Of a stretch of 64,000 bases of DNA, positions 11,169 to 24,127 are shown one piece after another. The translations under genes were made by a program, and so were the position numbers. This stretch comes from Siphonodentalium dalli (lineage: Eukaryota > Mollusca > Scaphopoda > Gadilida > Siphonodentaliidae). The stretch's first letter is position 1. Every line of letters starts with the position of its first letter. The notes under the pieces were generated by a model that was given only the letters and a program-made list of their open reading frames with translations, had not been told where the DNA came from and made no database searches. The stretch is from assembly GCA_032622095.1 (NCBI GenBank), contig CP136063.1, positions 116,024,723 to 116,088,722 of the forward strand, given 5' to 3'.

Positions 11169-13070
11169 CACACCTAAACATTTAACCCATGGGCTTGCTG
11201 GCTGTGGTGGTTTAGCATTACAGATCCTGTACCAGTGCATTCTCTTATATAAATGCCAGTGACCCATAAATTCCAATAATTTGTGTTATGTTCATTTGTC
11301 TATAATAGTACATAACAGTATACTCTATAATTCAACACCAAAACTCTCATTTATCCGATCATATGAAATTTTTATCGCCAAGGTATGGGTTAACATCTGC
11401 CGATCGTGATCGGCCTCTCGTTAGGAAAAGAGGCCCCCTGAGGGTGAGGTGAATTCAGTGATGCTAGCTAGCCCACCTTGCGGAATAGTGTCATTAAATT
11501 CGCCGTTTGGGGACCTCATTCTGCAAAGGTCAGACACACTAAATACAGGCTTGGCTGTTCCAAAATTATTTTCTTAACCACCACTTATCCAGGTGAAATC
11601 ATACCCTGATTTTTCAAAGAAAATTTGGGGGGGGGGGGGGGTATATTGGATATTGGGGGGTATATTGATGGAGGGGGGGGGGGGGTATATTGAATATTGG
11701 TGGGTATATTGATATTACTAGATAAATGGATCTCATAGATGGGGATTCACATTTGTTCTAATAGGGGCAGAGATAAGAGATTTAACTCTCCTCTACGCTG
11801 TTTGGTACTGGTATAATAATATTGATTTCTAGGCAGCCTGGCTGAGGGCAATGTTTGAGGCAATGGGTAGTGAGTGTAGAGGGGGTGGAGTTTTGACTCT
11901 ACTTTAATCAAAATTTAAACAGTTGAAAATTTCATGCCTTATACAACATTAGTTGTAGATTAGATGTTCACACCAAAAAAATTCTTGCCTGATACAACAT
12001 TCGTTGTAGATTTTCCAATATTATTTTCTTAACCACCACTTATCCAGATGAAATCATGCCCTTATTTTTCAAAGGGTTAAATCTCTTATCTCTGCCCCTA
12101 TTAGAACAAATGTGAATCCCCATCTATGAGATCAGAATTTCTGACCTAAACATGCGGAACATGTTCACACCTAAACATTTAACCCATGGGCTTGCTGGCT
12201 GTGGTGGTTTAGCATTACAGATCCTGTACCAGTGCATTCTCTTATATAAATGCCAGTGACCCATAAATTCCAATAATTTGTGTTATGTTCATTTGTCTAT
12301 AATAGTACATAACAGTATACTCTATAATTCAACACCAAAACTCTCATTTATCCGATCATATGAAATTTTTATCGCCAAGGTATGGGTTAACATCTGCCGA
12401 TCGTGATCGGCCTCTCGTTAGGAAAAGAGGCCCCCTGAGGGTGAGGTGAATTCAGTGATGCTAGCTAGCCCACCTTGCGGAATAGTGTCATTAAATTCGC
12501 CGTTTGGGGACCTCATTCTGCAAAGGTCAGACACACTAAATACAGGCTTGGCTGTTCCAAAATTATTTTCTTAACCACCACTTATCCAGGTGAAATCATA
12601 CCCTGATTTTTCAAAGAAAATTTGGGGGGGGGGGGGGGTATATTGGATATTGGGGGGTATATTGATGGAGGGGGGGGGGGGTATATTGAATATTGGGGGG
12701 TATATTGATATTACTAGATAAATGGATCTCATAGATGGGGATTCACATTTGTTCTAATAGGGGCAGAGATAAGAGATTTAACTCTCCTCTACGCTGTTTG
12801 GTACTGGTATAATAATATTGATTTCTAGGCAGCCTGGCTGAGGGCAATGTTTGAGGCAATGGGTAGTGAGTGTAGAGGGGGTGGAGTTTTGACTCTACTT
12901 TAATCAAAATTTAAACAGTTGAAAATTTCATGCCTTATACAACATTAGTTGTAGATTAGATGTTCACACCAAAAAATTTCTTGCCTGATACAACATTCGT
13001 TGTAGATTTTCCAATATTATTTTCTTAACCACCACTTATCCAGATGAAATCATGCCCTTATTTTTCAAAG
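11169..13070. repeat. 997 bp tandem duplication
   Basis: Copy 1 is 11169-12165. Copy 2 starts at 12166 and matches it at an offset of 997 (996 after a one-base poly-G change) to 13070, where 'tttttcaaag' is followed by different sequence. Each copy contains the right-hand half of the CAAGCC MITE family (11431-11554 and 12428-12551), G-runs, and 'ttcttaaccaccacttatcc' (also at about 9280). Only copy 1 carries the inverted 58 bp segment at 12076-12133. The high identity implies a recent duplication or an assembly artefact. Confidence 0.85.
12076..12133 (-). repeat. 58 bp inverted copy of 11729-11786
   Basis: This segment is the exact reverse complement of 11729-11786 (beginning GATCTCATAGATGGGG in that orientation), and also of the second-copy counterpart 12726-12783. 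It sits exactly where copies 1 and 2 of the 997 bp duplication stop matching, which points to a template-switch origin. Confidence 0.85.
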
Positions 13071-15172
13071 AAAATTTGGGGGGGGGGGTGTATATTGGAT
13101 ATTGGGGGGTATATTGATATTACTAGATGAATGGATCTCAAAGTTGGGGATTCACATTTGGTAATGGGGAGGGAGTGTAGAGGGGTGGAGTTTTGACCCC
13201 CTACCTTGATCAAAATAAAAACAGTTGAAAATTTCATGCCTGATACAACATTAGTTGTTGATTAGATGTTCACACCAAAAATCGGTTGGAACTGTTTTCA
13301 TAATTTGGTTTAATTTTCCAACATGTATGTTTTTAAATCACCAGTCCATATATGTTCCTACTTCAGGTTAAACTGTTGGACAGAATTGGCCACAAATTTA
13401 ACTTTATGGGGGTGTCAGGTTGGTAATTTTCAAATGGGGTCACCTGGTCAAATAGGGGCCAAGTGAAGGACAGTTTTCCTCTTAATATGCTTCCTTCACA
13501 AGGACCATCAGGTCTATTTTACTGATATTTAGTATGAAGGGTTCTTTGGTGTATGGGATTCACATTTATTCAGATGGGGTCACCAGGTTAAATAGGGTGG
13601 GACCAGGGACATAACTGTATGTCTCTATAGTAATACTTAAAATGTCTTCTCAAGAGAGGTTGGACTATTTAGCTTACATATAGTATGGAGGATCCTTTAG
13701 TGTCTTGAGATTCAGATTTGTTAACATGAGGTCAACCTGTTAAGAAATGACGGGGCTATGGGGACTTAACACTTTTGTGTCTAATAAAATCATTAAAATA
13801 CAAAATTCATTAAAACATCTACCTTGGAACTACATGTACCTGACTGATTAATCTGACATACATGTATGGTGTTTTGGGTCCATGGATAATTGGGCTTCAA
13901 ACATGTCTAAATGGTTTTATAAAAAGGCGCTTGTGAGATTCGAAATTTCCAACAATAGAGAAAGTTTGAGATGTCGGTTGTGAAATTCCAACCTAAGACT
14001 TGGGAGTCTGGAGCCCGGTCGCGAGGGGACTTGTTGAGCTGGAGGAGGGGGGATGATCAGTAGTGTACAGTTGGTAATTTCAAGGTAGATATTCACCGAT
14101 CTACATACATGAAGCCTCTCTAGCCACATATCCTGATTGGATCTACTTCTTTTAAAATGATTATGAAAAGTTCTGACTGTTGTGGTCTCCAGAGTCCCAG
14201 TCTTATCAGTCTTTGCAATCTGGTGAGCGACCCCACAGTCTTTGACTGTCTTGTTTTATTAGTTTTCGGCTGATTAATCCAAGTTATGGAATCTTCTGAA
14301 ATTCAATTTTAAAACAAGCCATGGGTATATTATGCCACTGTCGTGGAGCTCTTGTTACCAATGTTACTGCACTTAGGTTGTCGGACTTTAGTGTATTTGT
14401 TCCAAATAACCATTTCACTTTGTAACTTAGGTGTGGATCATCAAATTTGGTTGTGCTTTAAAATAGCTTAGGGGAATAATTGCCTATATATATTGCAGGT
14501 TTTGTCTATTCACTCTTACCAGAGTTATTGATCTTTTTGGATTGAAAGTTGTATATTTTCAGTCCATATAAACATTTCACCTTGTAACTTGAGTGTGGAT
14601 CATGCATCGGATTTGGCTGTGCTTTTGGATGGTGATAGTACAGCTTGTGGAAAGAATATCCACTTAAAAGGGGTTTGTCCATTCATTCCTACAGGAGTTT
14701 CTGCCCTTGGTTAACTTTGAATGTGAATGTTCACTCTGTACAGATTTTTTTTTGCATATCAATGGTCAGACTTGAATTCTAGTTGGATTGCTAACAGACC
14801 AGCATTGATCGAAGGATTCTGACATGCAGCAGGTTTCCTCTATGGAGTTTTTTGTCAGACTTATTGGACTTGGAAAATAGCAGCTATATTCCATTTAGTG
14901 TTGCTCAAGTACCAAAAATTGGATTTAAATATCTTTGGGTATAGCGATAGACCAATATGGGTGGAAGGATGGAACTATTTGGAATTAGAAATTAGCTATT
15001 TTTTTTCCTCCACACAAACATTGTTTTGTCCATATCTAAATCAGCATTGTCGGGAAATGGGCAAATGAGATGCTTGGTGTCGCACTTGTTCTGTTTTGCT
15101 CATAAACAATCCTTACTGTATCTTGTTAATCTTCTGTATCATTGAAAGTAACTTAACATTTCTCACTTCCAG
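13071..15172. other. End of intron 1, with scattered repeats
   Basis: 13071-13310 continues the G-run/'tatattgg' repeat. 13370-13760 holds monomers related to 7963-8345 ('ggtcacctggtcaaatagg'). From 13770 to the acceptor at 15172 the sequence is AT-rich with decayed 'ttgtaacttgagtgtggatcat' repeats (about 14420 and 14585). No further exon is seen. Confidence 0.5.
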
Positions 15173-15326
15173 AAAAAACAAGCAAAAATTGCAGTCAAAG
15201 ACTTCGACCCAGAGATGTTGAAGACTGTTGCAATTTTAGAAGAGATAACAGAAGAGAAGGTTGAGTGTCTTAAAATATTTATCCAGTGCAAGGACCTCAT
15301 TGGCTGGCTGCAAGAAACCATGACAG
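15173..15326 (+). CDS. RNF213-like E3 ligase/ATPase, internal exon b
   Basis: About 51 codons, running from KKQAKIAVKDFDPEM to IGWLQETMT. The acceptor is TCACTTCCAG and the donor is ACAG|GTGTTA. It enters in phase 0, matching exon a, and leaves one base (G) that completes a Glu codon with exon c. The pattern 'CLKIFIQCKDLIGWLQE' directly before 'GLKELKVF' of the next exon is the order remembered from vertebrate RNF213. It lies 10.5 kb downstream of exon a, with an intron full of repeats between them. Reading on past the donor is open for about another 50 codons, but that stretch has no family resemblance, so the splice is preferred. Confidence 0.88.
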
Positions 15327-15920
15327 GTGTTATACATATTTCTGATATTTTTTTCATTGAAAATTCATTGGACATTAAACTCAAAGAGTATTACTTTGAT
15401 TTGTTTTTGTCACAAGGTTGGTGGAATCTATCATTTTCATTGAGCAATTGGCAGTTTATTATAATTAAGTATGCTGATATTCTTTCATGAACTTTTCAAA
15501 TGAAACTCTGCACTGCTGATCTCAGTGCTAAAGTTCAAACTTTCAAGCACAACCAAAATAATTCTCATGACTTATATACCCCGTCCACTGCAATTTTAAA
15601 TTTGAGGTATTCGTGAAACGTAATTTTTTTAGAAGAAATTACATTGTACCAGGAATTTTTCACCATCATTTATAAATAGCAGACTATTTCACAACGCAAT
15701 TCTCCTGGTAATTAATAATTATCTCAACTATGCAGATGAAGTTGCTAAGTAGGTCACTGCTTCTCGACGAGGCACATGTGAATTTTGTGAACATTTTTGG
15801 GTAAAAATGATGTTAAATGATGTTTAAGTTTGGTCGGTGGATCAACAAACTATCCACGTGGTGTAGCTGAATCAAGAATTTATTTTTGCTTGTATATATG
15901 TGGGTTCTTACGAGTGACCA
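15327..15920. other. Start of intron 2, no recognised features
   Basis: Sequence directly after the exon b donor. It stays open for about 50 codons, then is AT-rich. No repeat family is recognised. Confidence 0.4.
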
Positions 15921-16570
15921 CTAGATGGGAGTGGTCAAATTTCTCCCAATTTCATTGAAATACTCACATCATTGATTTTGCTCATTGAATGACTAAATCC
16001 TTTGGCACACCCTACAGACAACATCCCTTGTCCGATCGCCACTAAACTTCATATGGATTTTCGGGGTGACTCCAGATAGGATACTCTAGATATATGCAGA
16101 CCACACCCTCATCCGATCATCACCAAACCTCGTATGGATCTTTGGGGTGACCTTTAGATGGGGCTATTAATTATTTCCGAAATGCGTTAATAATCATGGC
16201 TGCCAGTAGCCATCTTCGATTTAAAATTTTGAATCTATCGGCACACCCTGCAGCTCGCATTTTCAGACAAATATTTTTGAAATTTATAGGCATGTTTAGG
16301 ATCACCTCTCGATGGGATCTATCCAAATTTTCTGTATGTCTTAGAAAAACATGGCCACCAGCAGCCATTTTGGATTTTATTCTTCGAGTGACTAAATCTT
16401 TGGCACACCCTACTGCTCACATCTTACATCCGATCATCACAAACTTTATATGCATCTTCTAAGTGACCTCTAGATGGGAGCTATCCAATTTTTATGAAAT
16501 TCGTTGAAAAACGTTGTTGCCAGCAGCCATCTTGCATATTTGAATCCATTGGCACATTTATTGGAGATTT
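15921..16570 (+). repeat. Degraded Helentron/pearl-like satellite monomers
   Basis: About four monomers with 'gactaaatcctttggcacaccc', 'atccgatcatcacc' and 'agcagccatctt'. The last part (from 16318) lies inside the 2656 bp duplicated unit and so recurs at 18974-19220. Confidence 0.65.
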
Positions 16571-18784
16571 GTTTGAAATGAAAATAGTTTCATGTACACA
16601 ATTCAATCCCTTTACTGAAACATTTTGACTGTCCTTCTTTTTTATCATTCTATCGACTGCTCAGCATAAAATTAGTAATGCCTGCCCCCTCATCTCATCA
16701 TCACCAGGCCTTTAAAAATAGACAATTTTCTTAGCTGGAAAAAACAGTTAAGTTAAAAAATTTGCTTAACATTTTCTGTTTGCTTAACCCATTTTCAATT
16801 TTATACAAAGATGTCACATGTGCTCTGCAATTCTAGGTTTGATCCGGTGATCTTTTATGGAGTTATTTCCCTTTTTTCAACTTTTTTTTAACTTAGAAAA
16901 TTTTCACTTTTTCGGTTTCCGGATGATATCTCAAGTTTGGATCCTTTAATTGCAAATGCCGTTTTTTTGTGGATCAGTCATATATTCAGGATACAGGTTG
17001 AGATCGAATTTGAGTTTGATCCAATGATTTTTCCTAGAGTTATGGACTTAATTCGACTTAGAAAATTCAATTTTTTACTTCTTTTTTCTTTGGTTTCCGG
17101 ATGATAACTCAAGTTTGGACTATTCAATTGAAAATTCTGTTTTTTTGTGGGTCGTTCATATCAAAATACAGGTCAATTTCGAATTTGAGTTTGATCCAAT
17201 GATTTTTTCCAGAGTTATGGGCCTTTCGACTTTGAAAAACATTTTTTATAATTTTCTGTATGAGGGTACCTTCATGGTGTAATCAATTCCTCCTACAGTT
17301 TTGATCGTAGATATTTGAAACTTCAGAGTATTGTTACCCACATATTGGAGATGCGCAACATGTATATAGATGACGGGAAAATTATTTTTTAACGGAATTA
17401 TTAACCCTTTTGACTTAGAACATTTCAACATTTTTTTTAATTTCTTTAACAAAGCGGCATCCACTTGCCACATTGTCGGGGGACACCGTTTCACTCCATG
17501 ACGTCACCAAAAACGACGTAAAACCTCGCGGCGTTCTGACATTTTTACTGTGCCGCCTTTTTGCTATGTTTATTTTATGTGTTGTTTTCGATTATTTGTT
17601 TGTCGCCGATATCGCCATTTGTCGGGATTCCCTGTTTCTATATTTAAAACTGGCATGTTCATAGTGAGCCTCGATTTCGATTTTTTCTCCCATGTCAAAA
17701 TACGTCAGAGTTATGACAAAAAGAGATCGACCTACATTTTCTCCATCAGAACTCTATATCAAAGAGTCTATAGACTCCTTCGGGACCTACATAGACTCCT
17801 TCATTTTGGTATTTTTACATACAATTGGGAAGTTTTATCATTTCTGGTTCGCGCGAAGACCTCTTTTTATCGTGAGGGAAAAGAGAGACATTCAAAACGC
17901 GATTTCGTAATTCGACGCAATAGGCTGAATAGCCTAACCTTCAGCCGAGTTCCGGGTCAAATACGACGAATAACGTAACACAAAACAAAACGCATTTGTT
18001 GACACAAACACCGTTTGAAGAGTGTATTATTACATAAAATGATCGTTATTGATTGATTATTGATTAATTATTGGTATTTATTGTTGCATATTGGCTGCTA
18101 TCAATATTTACACAAATGGTATTCAATTATTTCTTATAATTGCTCCTTTGGTCAACTTTGACTATCAGAAAATGAAAATGAAAATATACCGCTAAAAAAA
18201 ATGTAATCGATATTAAAGTCTCATCCTTTCGGCAACATGGAATTGGTTTTAATTACTTAAATGATTAATATAGTAATTTGCCTTTTATCTGTGATGAAAT
18301 GAGAAATGGTAATTGTCTTTTTTTTTGCTAACATTAAATTAAATTAAATAAATTAAGTAAAATACAGTGAAATTATTTTTTAAATTATTGTTTATTACAT
18401 TTTTGCGCACGTTGGCATCTCTCTGAGTGCATTCTAGTTTCGTTTAAATTTCAATTTAATGAAAATAAGTATGATACGAATCATGCATACGATCAGTTGA
18501 GTGCCATGTTAGATTGGTTATAACACATTCTGGCCCTAGCTATATATCTGTTCAATACATTTAATTAGTGCGTGATCGCATTACTAGAAATACTATTATC
18601 GTGCATCGTTCCCAGTATATCCCACCAGAGACAGACAATGATGCATACAATCGGCAAAGAATGTAAGTTTTAACATATATGGACTCATTGCAATGCACTG
18701 AACTCAGTAACCTTATAGTTTTGTACTATACAGAGTAAAAACTTTGAGAAAACAGAGAATTCATTAACATATAGCCTATTATAG

Positions 18785-18905
18785 GTGGACCGGACCGTTT
18801 TGGACCGGTCCAGGCATGTGTACTGGACCGGAATGGACCGGACCGAACTGGACTGCCTTGGCAGTGGACCGGACCACCCAAGGTGGTCCGGTCCGGTCCG
18901 TATCA
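18785..18905. repeat. GGACCGGA minisatellite with self-pairing (copy 1)
   Basis: A run of variants of TGGACCGGACCG and its complement GGTCCGGTCC around 'ctgccttggcag', able to fold on itself. The identical second copy is at 21441-21561 because of the 2656 bp duplication. Confidence 0.75.
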
Positions 18906-21440
18906 CTAATCATGGCGGCCATTTTTTTTATATGCACCAGGTCTCTTTGATTGCCGTTATAGTAAAGATGATGTCTATCCAAATTTTCTGTATGTCTTAG
19001 AAAAACATGGCCACCAGCAGCCATTTTGGATTTTATTCTTCGAGTGACTAAATCTTTGGCACACCCTACTGCTCACATCTTACATCCGATCATCACAAAC
19101 TTTATATGCATCTTCTAAGTGACCTCTAGATGGGAGCTATCCAATTTTTATGAAATTCGTTGAAAAACGTTGTTGCCAGCAGCCATCTTGCATATTTGAA
19201 TCCATTGGCACATTTATTGGAGATTTGTTTGAAATGAAAATAGTTTCATGTACACAATTCAATCCCTTTACTGAAACATTTTGACTGTCCTTCTTTTTTA
19301 TCATTCTATCGACTGCTCAGCATAAAATTAGTAATGCCTGCCCCCTCATCTCATCATCACCAGGCCTTTAAAAATAGACAATTTTCTTAGCTGGAAAAAA
19401 CAGTTAAGTTAAAAAATTTGCTTAACATTTTCTGTTTGCTTAACCCATTTTCAATTTTATACAAAGATGTCACATGTGCTCTGCAATTCTAGGTTTGATC
19501 CGGTGATCTTTTATGGAGTTATTTCCCTTTTTTCAACTTTTTTTTAACTTAGAAAATTTTCACTTTTTCGGTTTCCGGATGATATCTCAAGTTTGGATCC
19601 TTTAATTGCAAATGCCGTTTTTTTGTGGATCAGTCATATATTCAGGATACAGGTTGAGATCGAATTTGAGTTTGATCCAATGATTTTTCCTAGAGTTATG
19701 GACTTAATTCGACTTAGAAAATTCAATTTTTTACTTCTTTTTTCTTTGGTTTCCGGATGATAACTCAAGTTTGGACTATTCAATTGAAAATTCTGTTTTT
19801 TTGTGGGTCGTTCATATCAAAATACAGGTCAATTTCGAATTTGAGTTTGATCCAATGATTTTTTCCAGAGTTATGGGCCTTTCGACTTTGAAAAACATTT
19901 TTTATAATTTTCTGTATGAGGGTACCTTCATGGTGTAATCAATTCCTCCTACAGTTTTGATCGTAGATATTTGAAACTTCAGAGTATTGTTACCCACATA
20001 TTGGAGATGCGCAACATGTATATAGATGACGGGAAAATTATTTTTTAACGGAATTATTAACCCTTTTGACTTAGAACATTTCAACATTTTTTTTAATTTC
20101 TTTAACAAAGCGGCATCCACTTGCCACATTGTCGGGGGACACCGTTTCACTCCATGACGTCACCAAAAACGACGTAAAACCTCGCGGCGTTCTGACATTT
20201 TTACTGTGCCGCCTTTTTGCTATGTTTATTTTATGTGTTGTTTTCGATTATTTGTTTGTCGCCGATATCGCCATTTGTCGGGATTCCCTGTTTCTATATT
20301 TAAAACTGGCATGTTCATAGTGAGCCTCGATTTCGATTTTTTCTCCCATGTCAAAATACGTCAGAGTTATGACAAAAAGAGATCGACCTACATTTTCTCC
20401 ATCAGAACTCTATATCAAAGAGTCTATAGACTCCTTCGGGACCTACATAGACTCCTTCATTTTGGTATTTTTACATACAATTGGGAAGTTTTATCATTTC
20501 TGGTTCGCGCGAAGACCTCTTTTTATCGTGAGGGAAAAGAGAGACATTCAAAACGCGATTTCGTAATTCGACGCAATAGGCTGAATAGCCTAACCTTCAG
20601 CCGAGTTCCGGGTCAAATACGACGAATAACGTAACACAAAACAAAACGCATTTGTTGACACAAACACCGTTTGAAGAGTGTATTATTACATAAAATGATC
20701 GTTATTGATTGATTATTGATTAATTATTGGTATTTATTGTTGCATATTGGCTGCTATCAATATTTACACAAATGGTATTCAATTATTTCTTATAATTGCT
20801 CCTTTGGTCAACTTTGACTATCAGAAAATGAAAATGAAAATATACCGCTAAAAAAAATGTAATCGATATTAAAGTCTCATCCTTTCGGCAACATGGAATT
20901 GGTTTTAATTACTTAAATGATTAATATAGTAATTTGCCTTTTATCTGTGATGAAATGAGAAATGGTAATTGTCTTTTTTTTTGCTAACATTAAATTAAAT
21001 TAAATAAATTAAGTAAAATACAGTGAAATTATTTTTTAAATTATTGTTTATTACATTTTTGCGCACGTTGGCATCTCTCTGAGTGCATTCTAGTTTCGTT
21101 TAAATTTCAATTTAATGAAAATAAGTATGATACGAATCATGCATACGATCAGTTGAGTGCCATGTTAGATTGGTTATAACACATTCTGGCCCTAGCTATA
21201 TATCTGTTCAATACATTTAATTAGTGCGTGATCGCATTACTAGAAATACTATTATCGTGCATCGTTCCCAGTATATCCCACCAGAGACAGACAATGATGC
21301 ATACAATCGGCAAAGAATGTAAGTTTTAACATATATGGACTCATTGCAATGCACTGAACTCAGTAACCTTATAGTTTTGTACTATACAGAGTAAAAACTT
21401 TGAGAAAACAGAGAATTCATTAACATATAGCCTATTATAG

Positions 21441-21561
21441 GTGGACCGGACCGTTTTGGACCGGTCCAGGCATGTGTACTGGACCGGAATGGACCGGACC
21501 GAACTGGACTGCCTTGGCAGTGGACCGGACCACCCAAGGTGGTCCGGTCCGGTCCGTATCA
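21441..21561. repeat. GGACCGGA minisatellite with self-pairing (copy 2)
   Basis: Second copy of the cluster at 18785-18905. It directly precedes the outer left edge of the large palindrome (21565). Confidence 0.75.
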
Positions 21562-24027
21562 CTAATCATGGCGGCCATTTTTTTTATATGCACCAGGTCT
21601 CTTTGATTGCCGTTATAGTAAAGATGATGTCACATGCGGTCTTGTTTTCCGTTCGATTCGTTATGGTAATATACAACTCTTACAATCTAGCCAAAAATCC
21701 AATATGGCAGCCAAGATGGCCGCAGAAATGTGAAAATTTGCTATTTTCGGACATTTCACCACCTTTCGTTTGTCTCTGAGGTAAAATTTTGGCACCTTGA
21801 CACGATTTTATACATTTATCGTCTAGAAGAGTCATTGGCGAACACAGGGGGATCATAATATACATTCCTTGCTGGATATTTTTGTTCGATATCACGTTTT
21901 CCCAAATGCAGGTATAATCAGGTCAAAGCCAAATCGACGCTAATAACGCAATGTCTGTTTCAAATCAATGAATGTTATTGCTATCATAACAAAATCCATG
22001 CGCGTATATGTGTAGGAGATACCCGAGCTAGGATTCCTCTTATATCTGAGTTGAGAAATATTCACCCAAATCCAAGATGGTGGCCAAAATGGCCACCAGA
22101 AATATAAAAATCGCCGAAAATCACTGATTTTAACATCAGTGAGAGTTATTGTCACGACAACTCCACACCTGCTTACTATTCTGAGTTGGGAACACTGAGA
22201 CGAAGAAATGTCCTCATATCACATCCAAATAAAAGTTCCCCAAATCCAAAAGGGCGCCCACAATGGCAGACAAATCACCGAAATTCCTCATTTTCACATC
22301 ATTGGGAATTATTGTCGAGAAAACTCCACACATGCTGACAGTTGAGTTGGAAATACTGAGGTGAAGTAATTACCTTGCATCTGATGAAGGAAATTGTTTT
22401 CCAAATCGAAGATGGCGGCCAAAATGGCGTCCGAGATTTGAAAACAAGCTTACATTCCTTTACTTTCTTACTATGGGCGTTATTGTTACGCAAATTCTAC
22501 CCACAATTACATGTTCATATGTAACATAGATATGAAGTATTCATTTGAGTTTGGCCAACTCTCACAGTCAAGATGGCAGCCAAACTGGCGGCCAGATATT
22601 GAACAGAAGTCAAAATTGTCACATACTAATTTCAACTTTTTGTCATAATATCAATATGTATGGATTTGACGAAACGGCACATAAGCCATCTATTAGTTCC
22701 AACATAAGTCGTCACCTACTGGAAGGATGAAACTCACAATAATCGCGATGTTGAATTTCAAAATCCATTCTCCACTAAGCGCCCATAATGGCTGTAACCC
22801 TATATGGGTGCGCCGAATAGTCATATTATGACTTCCAAGAATCAAAACAGTATCTGAGCTTATTCTGATTTGCCACATTCGGCATTATCTGGACCAGCAT
22901 CCGTCTCTTCGTCACATTAATCTATCTCGCTCACACCTACACAGTTTTCTACACTTCTTGGTAGAAGGGTCCCACTAATCGGAATGTTTCAAACAACACA
23001 TATGCCGGTGTCAAGCTCACGTGTTTGTCTCGAAAGCTGGGAATTCTTATCCTTATTCAAGGCGAGCTTCATTCGTGGTAGCTTATGGTATAATTCAGAT
23101 GCTACATATGGGATCGGAGCGTCATCTTGCATGATAAACTAGAAAGGTATGCGGTCGATGCATATACTAGCTTTCAGAACTTGACCTCTCTATCTGCGTA
23201 TTTTTCAGATTTGGTTGCCTAATGTGGATAACAAAATGTACATCTGGTGATCCTCCCATCCAGCCACTTCTCAATATATGGTTCATCAATTCACATATTC
23301 ACGTACTGACGTAGCCAGACAACTTCTTTATATGCCTTCGAATGTTGACAGCCTAACATTTGACGGGTTCCTTTCTGCTAAGGCGTAGAAGACCATAATG
23401 CATAATATACCCACACTTCTTGACCATGATCATAAGAACAGTCCTGGTGGCGTCCAGCAATCGTCTCACCGTACAGATCCAAGCAGATAAACACAGTACA
23501 CGTGGTGCTAGTTTGTGGGCATGTGTCATGATAGTGGGAATGAAATTGGACCATGACTGCACCGCCCCCTTCTTTGGGTATGTTTTAGATGCAGACATGA
23601 TCTCATGTGGCTTTGCTTTCCTTGCATGCTAAGATTGTATCTTCCAATCCGTTTGGAAGCCGTTCTTAATCAACTGGACCAGGCGTGTACCATAAGCGAC
23701 CTGCCAATCTCGACCGGCAGCGCCGCCATTTTAATATGACGTATTTGTCCCCGCATTTGTCCCTCATGCTTTTCCAGCGTCGTTATCTTTTTTCGATTTG
23801 CGATGCCTGCTTTTCTGTTAGATCTTATTTGTCTCTGCGAGAACAATGGTCCCTGCGTGTGGCAATAATTTGGTGGTTATTTTAATCTATATTACAAGGG
23901 TTTTTTTTAGACAGGAACATAATAATAATATAATAATAACTAATTATGTTGAGATGCCTTTGTATTTCAAGCCTATATACTGTAGTAAAATGTACGATTG
24001 TCGTGCATGTGCTGAATATATTTTTTT

Positions 24028-24045
24028 CTCTCTCTCTCTCTCTCT
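24028..24045. repeat. CT microsatellite
   Basis: About nine CT units in the left arm of the palindrome. The matching place in the right arm (about 28506) has only a short GA run. Confidence 0.8.
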
Positions 24046-24127
24046 TATAGAATATAGGAATGGTCGACAACTATGAGACCATGTCGTTAATTTCTACTCT
24101 GGATACGCATGTAGAGATTATATTCCA

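Larger units (their letters stand above)
16318..21629. repeat. 2656 bp tandem duplication
   Basis: 16318-18973 and 18974-21629 are the same unit in direct tandem, offset exactly 2656. All stretches compared by eye are identical, including AT runs. The unit begins TCTATCCAAATTTTCTGTATG inside a satellite monomer and ends '...agtaaagatgatg'. The junction shares only TC with the two outer borders. Contents: satellite monomers, an array of 'ggtttccggatgataactcaagtttgg' monomers (about 16840-17440), an AT-rich middle, a GGACCGGA cluster, and the first part of the large palindrome's left border. An open stretch of 142 codons (17550-17978, again 20206-20634) shows no domain and is probably not a gene. 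Confidence 0.9.

Noticed and set aside
17550-17978. 142-codon open frame, repeated at 20206-20634
   Set aside because: It is duplicated only because the 2656 bp unit is duplicated. No domain, no splice context, and composition unlike the exons.
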